Source: Rhodobacterales bacterium 34-62-10
Lineage (GTDB): Bacteria; Pseudomonadota; Alphaproteobacteria; Rhodobacterales; Rhodobacteraceae
Assembly (NCBI GenBank): GCA_002282555.1
Contig: NCJR01000103.1
Coordinates: 1-7,038 of the forward strand
Reading direction: 5' to 3'
Length of the DNA stretch: 7,038 nt
The position numbers and the translations under genes were made by a program. This document shows positions 1-5,570 of the stretch, piece after piece (the first letter of the stretch is position 1; the number at the start of each line of letters is the position of its first letter). The notes below the pieces were generated by a model. The model ran no database searches, was not told where the DNA came from, and worked only from the letters and a program-made list of their open reading frames with translations.

Positions 1-9
1 GTGACGGGG

Positions 10-119
10 TGGTGCGCGACGTCTGACCCTTGTGGCATGACCACGCTTCTTAGCCTGTCGGCACCGCCTCTCTTCATCGTCTCGAACAGTTGATTGCGGC
101 CTTGCAGGACCGCGCACCA
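10..119 (+). ncRNA. Candidate IS110 bridge-RNA region in the element's left flank
   Basis: Seen: a perfect 9-base inverted repeat, TGGTGCGCG at 10-18 and CGCGCACCA at 111-119, encloses the leader of the transposase gene. Inside it is a small hairpin, GTGG (32-35) and CCAC (41-44), around a 5-base loop. Known: IS110-group elements transcribe a structured bridge RNA from the non-coding left end, and its loops pair with target and donor DNA. Inference: this leader is all or part of that RNA. The loops cannot be assigned without the element's true ends, and part of the RNA may lie outside the window. Confidence 0.3.
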
Positions 120-132
120 GAAGGAAGAGAGC

Positions 133-1092
133 ATGGACAATCTATCACATGGCCGCGTCATCGGCATAGATGTCAGCCGCGACTGGCTGGACCTTCATTG
201 CCTACCCGACGGGCATCGCTGCAGAGTGGCAAACGATCCGGCAGGTCATGCTGCTGTGGCGGATCTTGCCCGGGACAGAGTTGCCGTCGTTTGTTTCGAG
301 TCGACTGGCGGCCAAGAATGGCAGCTCTGGGCGCTTCTGGAGTCGGAAGGCGTTGCAGCCCGCCAGGTGCCCCCCGCGCAGGTCAAGGCGTTTGCGCAAA
401 GCCGTGGCACACGCGCAAAGACCGACCGGATCGATGCCGAGCTCATCGCCCGCTTCTTCGCCTTCCGGCCCGAAGCAGGCCGCAGCCTTCCAGCGGAAAA
501 GCTACGCCTTCTCAGAGCTTTGACGACCAAGAGAGCGCAGTTGGTCGAGATGCGCAAACGGTTGCTGGCCCAAATCCGCGCACATCAGAAACTGGGCACC
601 GCCGCGATGTTCGAGGACGTCGACACCGAGTTGAAGCAACGGATCGACAGCCTGATCAAGGAACTGGAGGACAGGATCACCAAGGCCATCGCGAGCGATG
701 ATCACCTGTCGGAGACCGCCATCGTTCTTCGTTCCATTCCGGGGATCGGCCCGGTTGCCAGCACGATGCTGATCGCAGAAATGCCCGAGATCGGCACCAT
801 CACCGGCGAAGAGGCTGCGGCACTCACTGGATTGGCCCCGGTAGCGCACGACAGCGGAACCCTTCGCGGGAAACGGGCCATCGCTGGAGGTCGCCGTGCT
901 CTGCGGCACGTGATGTTCCAAGCAGCCTTGGTCGCGGCACATCATAACCCAAGCTTGAGATCCTTCGCAGATCGCCTCCGAAAGGCCGGAAAACCACACA
1001 AGGTCATCATCACTGCCGTCGCCAGAAAGCTCGTCACCATCGCCAACGCCCTGTGCAAAAGCCGTCAGAAATGGACCGCCGCAACGGCATGA
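133..1092 (+). CDS. IS110-family transposase (DEDD recombinase)
   Basis: This 319-residue protein is of normal length for IS110 transposases. The N-terminal RuvC-like DEDD domain carries GIDVS with Asp13, CFESTGG with Glu56, and AKTDRIDAELIARF with Asp98 and Asp101. A helical linker with many charged residues covers about 125-195. The C-terminal Transposase_20 domain begins at LRSIPGIGPVAS (199-210) and includes the HDSGTLRGKR segment, where Ser241 is the likely nucleophilic serine of this family. The ATG at 133 is chosen because AAGGAAG sits 5-11 bases upstream and the protein then starts directly before the first beta strand. An ATG at 94 would add 13 unrelated residues. All recognisable catalytic positions are present and no frameshift is seen, so the gene looks intact. 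It converges on the xoxF fragment, with only 12 bases between the two stop codons. Confidence 0.93.
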   Translation: MDNLSHGRVIGIDVSRDWLDLHCLPDGHRCRVANDPAGHAAVADLARDRVAVVCFESTGGQEWQLWALLESEGVAARQVPPAQVKAFAQSRGTRAKTDRIDAELIARFFAFRPEAGRSLPAEKLRLLRALTTKRAQLVEMRKRLLAQIRAHQKLGTAAMFEDVDTELKQRIDSLIKELEDRITKAIASDDHLSETAIVLRSIPGIGPVASTMLIAEMPEIGTITGEEAAALTGLAPVAHDSGTLRGKRAIAGGRRALRHVMFQAALVAAHHNPSLRSFADRLRKAGKPHKVIITAVARKLVTIANALCKSRQKWTAATA

Positions 1093-1104
1093 GAGATACA
1101 GTTG

Positions 1105-1764
1105 CTAGTTGTTGGAAGCAAGCTGCGCAGGCAGACGGAAGGTCCACAGCAGGCCGCCCTGGTTGAGGTAGTTCACCTTCTGGGCCACTTCGCCGCCCCA
1201 GAGTGGCACCGCACCACCCCATCCGGAGATTACGGTCACAAACTGTTCACCGTCCTGTTCCCAGGTGATGGGCTGCCCGACGATGCCGGAACCGGTCTGG
1301 AACGACCAAAGCTTGTCGCCGGTTTCGTCATCGAAGGCGATGAATTCACCCTCGGGCGTGCCTGTGAACACCAGTCCACCGGCAGTGGTCATCACACCGG
1401 CCCAAAGGGGCGCGTCGTTCTTGTACTCCCACTTGATCTCGCCGGTGTCGGGGTCCATCGCCTTGAGGCTGCCGATGTGGTCCTCGTAGTTCGGCTTGAT
1501 CGTGAAGCCCGAACCAAGGTAGGCCGCACCTTTCTTGTAGGTGATCGGCTCGTTCCAGACGTCCATGCCCCATTCGTTGGAGGGCACATAAAACAGGCCA
1601 GTTACGGGCGAGTGTGCCATAGGCATCCAGTTTTTGCCGCCGAGGAAGGAAGGCGACGAGAACACGACTTCCCCCTTGTTGCCATCGGCCGACGCAGCCG
1701 GGTCGCCGGGGCGATTCTCTTCGACGAAGATCGGACGACCGGTATCATCGATGCCGCTGGCCCA
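1105..1764 (-). pseudogene. xoxF: xoxF 3' fragment, lanthanide-dependent methanol dehydrogenase
   Basis: This is the C-terminal 219 residues of a PQQ-dependent methanol dehydrogenase, with its natural stop. Recognisable XoxF-type stretches, in order, are [60 protein letters not shown] and [15 protein letters not shown], ending in a TFRLP tail. These belong to the last blades of the eight-bladed beta-propeller. Full-length XoxF is about 600 residues, so roughly 380 are missing, including the signal peptide and the family's lanthanide and PQQ ligands in the N-terminal two thirds. The homology stops at the Trp codon at 1764-1762. The open frame runs on to about 1878, but that part is antisense to the xoxJ-like fragment and does not look like XoxF. 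No in-frame start belongs to the gene, so it cannot make an enzyme. XoxF rather than MxaF is judged from overall motif resemblance only. Confidence 0.88.
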
Positions 1765-2410
1765 TGTGATCCGCCTGATTGCCGAAGAAATCGGCGTTAA
1801 GGCACAATTCAATTTTGTGTCGTCGGACGAAAACCTCGAAGCGGATCTGCGCAACAACGTCTGGAAAGGAGCTGTCATAGGTGGGCGTGTCTCGAATGTG
1901 ATGATGCGGGTGCCTTACGATTCAGCGTTCAAGTGCCGGGTCGAGCAGGTGGTATTCACGGGCCAGTATTCCACCGAATCCATCGCCATCGCCTATGCCA
2001 AGTCCGAGTATCCGGACGAAAAGCCCGTACCGGCCTATTTCCGGTTTGATACGGTTGCGGTTGAAAACGATTCAATATCGGATTTCTACCTGACATCATT
2101 CGCAGGCGGGCAGTTGGCGGCGAATATTGCGAGATATCCCGACATGCAGGCCGCAATGACCGCGCTGAACGGCGGCGAGACGAAGGCGGCCATGGGCCCG
2201 CTGGGGCAGTTGGAATACGGGCTGACCGAGGCGACGGACGTACACCAGCCCCCCTTGGCAGGCTTTGCTGTCAGCAATTGGACTTTGGGTGTCGGGGTCA
2301 ACTTCCGTTTTCGGCCGCTGTCTTATGCGGTGGATGACGCGATCTATGCAGCGCTCGAGGATATCCGGGGTAACCCAAGGTCACCCGACGTGACGGGGCC
2401 ACGATCCTGA
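1765..2410 (+). pseudogene. XoxJ/MxaJ-like periplasmic binding protein, 5'-truncated
   Basis: About 215 residues resemble a family 3 solute-binding protein of the kind encoded with methanol dehydrogenases (MxaJ/XoxJ). The fragment opens with [16 protein letters not shown], matching the first helix and following strand of the mature domain, and continues through an AYAKSEYPDE stretch, an inter-lobe region and a closing helix near AIYAALEDIRG. The signal peptide and the first strand, roughly 50 to 60 residues, are missing. Upstream of 1765 the frame stays open to an ATG at 1634, with another in-frame ATG at 1751, but these codons are antisense xoxF and probably not genuine starts. Any product would have no export signal and could not reach the periplasm. 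Assignment to XoxJ rests on fold-level resemblance plus the adjoining xoxF piece. Another solute-binding protein associated with a quinoprotein dehydrogenase is possible. Confidence 0.68.
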
Positions 2411-2445
2411 CGCCGACAGGACCAGTCATCTTTTGGACCGCGAGT

Positions 2446-2459
2446 TTGATCTACTGCAA
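2446..2459 (+). promoter_or_regulatory. FNR/Dnr-type box upstream of hemN
   Basis: TTGATCTACTGCAA fits the FNR/Dnr core TTG-N8-CAA and matches 8 of 10 defined positions of TTGAT-N4-ATCAA. Its centre, 2452.5, is 41.5 bases before the hemN ATG. A CATGAT hexamer at 2482-2487 (4 of 6 matches to TATAAT) sits where the -10 of a class II FNR promoter would be. Control of hemN by FnrL-type regulators is established in related alphaproteobacteria. Use of this particular site is inferred. Confidence 0.6.
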
Positions 2460-2493
2460 AGATCTCTGGCTTCGACTCGCTCATGATCGATGC

Positions 2494-3849
2494 ATGGAAC
2501 ATACAGATTCACTCAAGGCGCTTGGCCTTTTCGACGCGCGTGTCCCCCGGTACACGTCATACCCGACCGCGGCGGTTTTTTCCCCGAACGTCGGCTCGGC
2601 TTTTCAGAAGCGGGCCCTTGAAGCGTTGGATCCGGATGTTCCGGTATCGGTTTATATCCACATCCCATTTTGCGAGCGCCTGTGCTGGTTCTGCGCCTGT
2701 CACACCCAAGGCACGCAAACCCTCGGACCGGTAGAAAGCTACATCGAGACCCTCGAAGCAGAGCTGGAGATGCTGCGCAACACCCTGCCCCGTGATCTGC
2801 GCATGGGACGGTTGCATTGGGGTGGCGGCACACCCACGATCCTGCCACCACCGTTGATCCACCGACTGAGTACCGCGATCCGCAGCGTCTTCCCCCCGGC
2901 AGCCGACTTTGAATTTTCGGTCGAAATCGATCCGACGATGGTTGACCGCGCCAAGATCGATGCGCTTGCGGCGGAAGGCATGACCCGTGCGTCCATTCGC
3001 ATTCAGGACTTCGATCCCGAGGTGCAGCAGGCGATCGGCCGCCTGCAACCCTTCGACATCACGCGCGCCTGCGTCGAAGACCTGCGCGCCGCCGGCATCA
3101 CCTCGCTGAATACCGATCTGGTCTACGGCCTGCCGCACCAGACCCTCGCACGACTCGAAGATACCATCGATAAGGTGCTGACATTTGCTCCGGACCGCAT
3201 CGCTCTTTTCGGGTACGCGCATGTGCCCTGGGTGTCGAAACGTCAAAAGCTGATCGACGAAAGCGCCCTGCCGGATGATCTGGCGCGGTACACGCTTGCC
3301 ACACGCGCCGCAGAGCGGTTCGTCCAGGCAGGACTTGCCCCTATCGGCATTGATCATTTCGCGGCCCCCGGCGATGATCTTGCCGTTGCCCACGACGCCG
3401 GGCGCCTGCGCCGCAACTTCCAAGGCTACACGGCGGACAGCTGCCAGACCCTGATCGGACTTGGTGCGTCCTCCATCTCGCGCTTTCCGGGCGGATACGT
3501 CCAGAACGCCCCTGCAACAGCCGCCTACAAGCAGCGCATAGCGCAAGCGATTTTTCCTGGATCACGCGGCTACGAGATGACCGCAGACGATCAACTGCAT
3601 GCGCGCGCGATCGAGACATTGATGTGTTACTTCGCGCTCGATCTGGACGATCTGAGCCGCGACTATGGTCCCCGCGCCTACACGCTCAGGCCTTGCCTGG
3701 AAGACATCGAAACCCGTTTCAAGCCTTTCGCAAGACTGGTTGGGCAGCGCATCAGCATCGCGCCGGAAGGTCGATCTCTGACACGCATCATCGCCTCCAC
3801 GCTTGACCAACACGTTCCAGAGGGCGTTCGCTATTCGCAGGCATCTTGA
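2494..3849 (+). CDS. hemN: Oxygen-independent coproporphyrinogen III oxidase
   Basis: This 451-residue cytoplasmic radical-SAM enzyme decarboxylates two propionates of coproporphyrinogen III to give protoporphyrinogen IX without oxygen. The HemN-type cluster motif FCERLCWFCAC has Cys60, Cys64, Cys67 and Cys69 (CX3CX2CXC), after Tyr54. Then come HWGGGTPT (108-115), SVEIDP (142-147), QDF (171-173), YGLPHQT (211-217), IALFGYAHVPW (236-246), IDHFA (286-290), RNFQGYT (307-313) and GLGASSIS (322-329), followed by the C-terminal HemN domain. The family's usual Gly in SxGxQDF is Arg here (SIRIQDF, Arg169), and NIDL is NTDL. The ATG at 2494 gives normal family length and the expected N-terminus. A TTG at 2446 in the same frame lies inside the FNR box and is rejected. 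No Shine-Dalgarno sequence precedes the ATG. Low-oxygen regulation is inferred from the upstream box. The gene stands apart from the broken xox genes and points toward the DUF1858 gene. Confidence 0.94.
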   Translation: MEHTDSLKALGLFDARVPRYTSYPTAAVFSPNVGSAFQKRALEALDPDVPVSVYIHIPFCERLCWFCACHTQGTQTLGPVESYIETLEAELEMLRNTLPRDLRMGRLHWGGGTPTILPPPLIHRLSTAIRSVFPPAADFEFSVEIDPTMVDRAKIDALAAEGMTRASIRIQDFDPEVQQAIGRLQPFDITRACVEDLRAAGITSLNTDLVYGLPHQTLARLEDTIDKVLTFAPDRIALFGYAHVPWVSKRQKLIDESALPDDLARYTLATRAAERFVQAGLAPIGIDHFAAPGDDLAVAHDAGRLRRNFQGYTADSCQTLIGLGASSISRFPGGYVQNAPATAAYKQRIAQAIFPGSRGYEMTADDQLHARAIETLMCYFALDLDDLSRDYGPRAYTLRPCLEDIETRFKPFARLVGQRISIAPEGRSLTRIIASTLDQHVPEGVRYSQAS

Positions 3850-3885
3850 GACGTCAGGATGTCTTGGAGCCGCTCTCCTTGTGGC

Positions 3886-3911
3886 GTCGGACGGCGAGTT
3901 TACGCCCCGAC
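3886..3911 (+). terminator. Hairpin after hemN, possible weak terminator
   Basis: GTCGG (3886-3890) and GGCG (3893-3896) pair with CGCC (3903-3906) and CCGAC (3907-3911). This gives a 9-pair stem with a 2-base bulge and a 6-base AGTTTA loop. Only a short CTTTG follows, so it is not a textbook intrinsic terminator. It could instead attenuate read-through or protect the hemN mRNA 3' end. Confidence 0.35.
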
Positions 3912-3916
3912 AACCT

Positions 3917-3930
3917 TTGAAAAGATTCAG
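3917..3930 (+). promoter_or_regulatory. Degenerate FNR-like site upstream of the DUF1858 gene
   Basis: TTGAAAAGATTCAG matches 7 of 10 positions of TTGAT-N4-ATCAA, and its right half ends in CAG instead of CAA. Its centre is about 37 bases before the ATG at 3961, so a class II start would fall inside the gene. That makes direct activation from this position doubtful. It may be a weak or repressing site, or chance. Confidence 0.25.
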
Positions 3931-3960
3931 CTTATAGACTGACTCTTAAGGGAGGCATCA

Positions 3961-4173
3961 ATGAACAAACCAAATCTCGAAGACCCCGACTTGCCTCTGG
4001 CCGATCTGATGACCCGATGGCCCCAAACGATCCCCGTATTTATCCGCCACAGGATGCTCTGCGTCGGATGCCTGATAGGCCCGTTCCACACCATTGCCGA
4101 TGCTTGCGCCGAGTACGATCTGAACAAAGAAGATTTTATGGCAGAGTTGAAGCTGGCAACAGACCTTGATTGA
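3961..4173 (+). CDS. DUF1858 redox-disulfide domain protein
   Basis: This 70-residue protein consists almost entirely of a DUF1858 domain, also known as the hybrid-cluster-protein-associated redox disulfide domain. The N-terminal part (DLPLADLMTRWPQTIPVFI) leads to the signature MLCVGCLIGPFHTIADAC, with a CxxC pair at Cys34 and Cys37 and a third Cys49. Its molecular role is not established. The family often lies near anaerobic, denitrification or nitrosative-stress genes, and the CxxC pair suggests thiol redox or metal binding. There is no signal peptide or membrane segment, so it is probably cytoplasmic. The start is firm: AAGGGAGG at 3948-3955 ends 5 bases before the ATG. It follows hemN by 111 bases, with a hairpin and a degenerate FNR-like site in the gap, so it may be co-transcribed with hemN or have its own promoter. 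It converges on the cbb3 operon. Confidence 0.85.
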   Translation: MNKPNLEDPDLPLADLMTRWPQTIPVFIRHRMLCVGCLIGPFHTIADACAEYDLNKEDFMAELKLATDLD

Positions 4174-4198
4174 GCGCTCTTAACCCTGAACAGGCATC

Positions 4199-4295
4199 AA
4201 AAAAGCCCAGCTGTCCGGATCGCTAGATGTTTGATCTCACGGTTTTATGGTGCAATCCTTTCTCATACTTGGCGGTCTAGCCGGACATCAAGGCT
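4199..4295 (-). terminator. Long inverted repeat with T-run ending the cbb3/HTHP operon
   Basis: In plus-strand order the left arm has AGCC (4204-4207), TGTCCGG (4212-4218) and CTAGA (4223-4227). The right arm has TCTAG (4276-4280), CCGGACA (4281-4287) and GGCT (4292-4295). The arms are complementary apart from a 4-base mismatch block and a 4-base insertion, and enclose 48 bases. Read on the minus strand, the hairpin is followed at once by six T (4204-4199), as in an intrinsic terminator, about 55 bases after the HTHP stop codon. The loop is unusually long, so a small mobile-element remnant is an alternative. Confidence 0.5.
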
Positions 4296-4349
4296 ATCAT
4301 GATCTCCCAGGGCGCACAGTGCACTGAAAAAGCTGCGGCACCACGATCT

Positions 4350-4583
4350 TCAGAGGCTGTCTTTCCAGTAGTCATTTGCCGCCGCGACAGTGGCGAAATG
4401 TGTGGCCACCACCTGGCTCGACGCAATCAACGCGTCGGCATTTTCAGCATAGATAGGCCGCAGCTTGTCGCGAACCTCTGCGTCCGGCTGGGTCATCTTG
4501 ATCGCGATGCGGGCCATTTTCACGGCGAGATCATACCCCTCCTGCGGGGTTGCGGTCTTCAGGGTGGGAAGCCATGTGGTCAT
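4350..4583 (-). CDS. Hexameric tyrosine-coordinated haem protein (HTHP)
   Basis: This 77-residue protein closely resembles the HTHP family, whose structure was solved for a Silicibacter (Ruegeria) pomeroyi protein of about the same length. That protein is a ring-shaped hexamer with six solvent-accessible haems ligated by tyrosine, and it has peroxidase and catalase activity. Matching stretches, from memory of the family, are TWLPTL, TATPQEGYDLAVK, IAIKMTQPDAEVRD and VATHF followed by AAANDYWKD. Tyr45 (in PIYAEN) falls at the position I recall for the haem ligand, and Arg25 (in MARIA) at its neighbour. There is no signal peptide or membrane segment. GGAAGG at 4597-4592 with 8-base spacing fixes the ATG at 4583. 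The reading frame lies 53 bases inside the end of ccoS, making this the last gene of the cbb3 cluster. A role in removing peroxide during microaerobic respiration is inferred. Confidence 0.88.
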   Translation of the reverse strand: MTTWLPTLKTATPQEGYDLAVKMARIAIKMTQPDAEVRDKLRPIYAENADALIASSQVVATHFATVAAANDYWKDSL

Positions 4584-4764
4584 GTCGTCTACCTTCCGTT
4601 TCAGGTGGGGTTTTGCATGGTTGTTGATCGTCGAACGGAATGACACGCCAAGCATTTCCTTCCAGGTCTTCGAACTGGTTCGCACGCATCGCCCAAATGA
4701 AGGCACATAGTCCAACGAGCCCCATGAAGAGCGAGACCGGGATAAGGATGATGAGCGAATTCAT
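4531..4764 (-). CDS. ccoS: Cytochrome oxidase maturation protein CcoS, cbb3-type
   Basis: CcoS is a small inner-membrane factor needed to insert cofactors (haem b and CuB) into the CcoN subunit of cbb3 oxidase. The first 47 residues are typical: MNSLIILIPVSLFMGLVG begins the single transmembrane helix (about 3-25), followed by the family's charged stretch NQFEDLEGNAWRVIPFDD. The total of 77 residues is longer than the usual 50-60. The last 30 (from PCKTPPETEG) are hydrophilic, resemble nothing I know, and overlap the HTHP ribosome binding site and first 53 bases, so the tail is probably a by-product of the overlap. The start ATG (4764-4762) overlaps the DUF2189 stop codon as ATGA, suggesting translational coupling. 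No strong separate ribosome binding site is seen. Confidence 0.88.
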   Translation of the reverse strand: MNSLIILIPVSLFMGLVGLCAFIWAMRANQFEDLEGNAWRVIPFDDQQPCKTPPETEGRRHDHMASHPEDRNPAGGV

Positions 4765-5558
4765 GGTTTCGCCGCGCCGATAGCGCGCCAAGCATGCCAA
4801 GTACCATAGCCGAGCACGGGGAACACAACGCTCAGCCCCAACAGCCCGGTGACGGCAGAAAGTGCCATCCCGACGGCGACGATGCCGCCCCAGTAAAGGC
4901 AGGGACGCAAATTATGCGTCGTCATGGCAAAACTGAGTCCAAGCGCGGTCAACGCATCGCGCCGTTCGACAAGCAGCATCGGCACCGCGAACAGGCTGAG
5001 CGCAAAGGCGAAGGCGGCGAACAGCCCGCCGATGGCCGAGCCCACGACCAGCAGACCCCAGCCGCGCGGCGTGATGAAGACGTTCGACAACGCATCACCC
5101 GCGCCGGGCAGCGGCGCATAGCCAAAGAACAACGCATAGAGTAGATCTGCCGCGCGCAGCCAGAACAGCACCAGCAGACCCAGCAGCAACCCGGCATAGG
5201 CAAGTTGCGGGCCTGCGGCGGGGCGCACCAGCAGCATCTGGCGCAGCGTTGTCGTCTTGCCCTCGGCGCGGCGGCGGGCCAGCGCGTAAAGCCCGATGGC
5301 GAGGAATGGCCCCACGATCAGAAAGCCCGAGATGGCAGGAAGAGCGAGATAGAGCAGCCCCGAGGCCGCGAGCGCCCATAACACGGCATAGGACAGCGCA
5401 ACGACAAAGCCGCCATAGGCGAGGCTCTGTGCGGGCGCGGTGCGGAAATCGGCCCAGCCGGCGGCGAGCCAATCGCGCGCGGCGCGCGCTGGCAGATCGC
5501 GCGCCAGCATCGAGGCGGGGCGTTGCGGCGGGCGGACGGTAGGAAGCGGTTCGAGCAT
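4761..5558 (-). CDS. DUF2189 multi-pass inner-membrane protein
   Basis: This 265-residue protein resembles the DUF2189 family (COG5473), which has no established function. After a roughly 45-residue N-terminal cytoplasmic stretch with several Pro and Arg come about six hydrophobic segments: near 46-78 (two, SLAYGGFVVALSYAVLW then LLYLALPAISGFLIVGPF), 82-95, 117-136, 165-200, and 218-250. RRRAEGKTTTLRQML lies between segments, as a loop. A ribosome binding site (GAAGGGA, 5572-5566) overlaps the preceding stop codon and sits 7 bases before the ATG. The stop codon overlaps the ccoS start as ATGA. Its position between ccoP and ccoS suggests a part in cbb3 assembly or stability, but that is inference from gene order. 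It could equally be a general membrane protein carried in the operon. Confidence 0.78.
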   Translation of the reverse strand: MLEPLPTVRPPQRPASMLARDLPARAARDWLAAGWADFRTAPAQSLAYGGFVVALSYAVLWALAASGLLYLALPAISGFLIVGPFLAIGLYALARRRAEGKTTTLRQMLLVRPAAGPQLAYAGLLLGLLVLFWLRAADLLYALFFGYAPLPGAGDALSNVFITPRGWGLLVVGSAIGGLFAAFAFALSLFAVPMLLVERRDALTALGLSFAMTTHNLRPCLYWGGIVAVGMALSAVTGLLGLSVVFPVLGYGTWHAWRAIGAAKP

Positions 5559-5570
5559 AGTCTGGTCCCT

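Larger units (their letters stand above)
1..1104 (+). mobile_element. IS110-family insertion sequence (left end not resolved)
   Basis: The element is recognised from its transposase. IS110 elements have no conventional terminal inverted repeats and usually make no target duplication, so the ends cannot be read directly. The right end must fall in the 12 bases between the transposase stop (1092) and the xoxF stop codon (1105-1107), unless the last xoxF codons come from the element. A short 3' flank with a longer 5' flank fits the IS110 group rather than the IS1111 group. The left end may lie at or before base 1. The coordinates are therefore an outer estimate. Confidence 0.6.

Noticed and set aside
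94..132. Earlier ATG at 94 for the transposase.
   Set aside because: It adds 13 residues unlike the family, while the ATG at 133 has a good ribosome binding site and begins at the conserved domain.
1634..1764. A plus-strand frame from ATG 1634 (or ATG 1751) that would give the binding-protein fragment an N-terminus.
   Set aside because: These codons are the exact antisense of conserved xoxF sequence. The fused frame is an accident of the junction and has no signal peptide.
1765..1878. Extension of the xoxF frame to an ATG at 1878 on the minus strand.
   Set aside because: The extra residues show no XoxF resemblance and are antisense to the binding-protein fragment.
2446..2493. TTG start at 2446 for hemN.
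   Set aside because: It lies inside the FNR-type box and adds 16 residues not expected in HemN. The ATG at 2494 gives normal length.
2557..3546. Long minus-strand open frame of about 329 codons opposite hemN.
   Set aside because: No family resemblance or ribosome binding site. It is an antisense shadow of a GC-rich conserved gene.
4171..4182. GAGCGCTC palindrome followed by TTAA after the DUF1858 stop codon, considered as a plus-strand terminator.
   Set aside because: An 8-base palindrome has no usable loop and no T-run follows.
4230..4245. TTGATCTCAC in the loop of the intergenic inverted repeat, considered as an FNR box.
   Set aside because: Only the left half matches, and the right half has no CAA at the required spacing.
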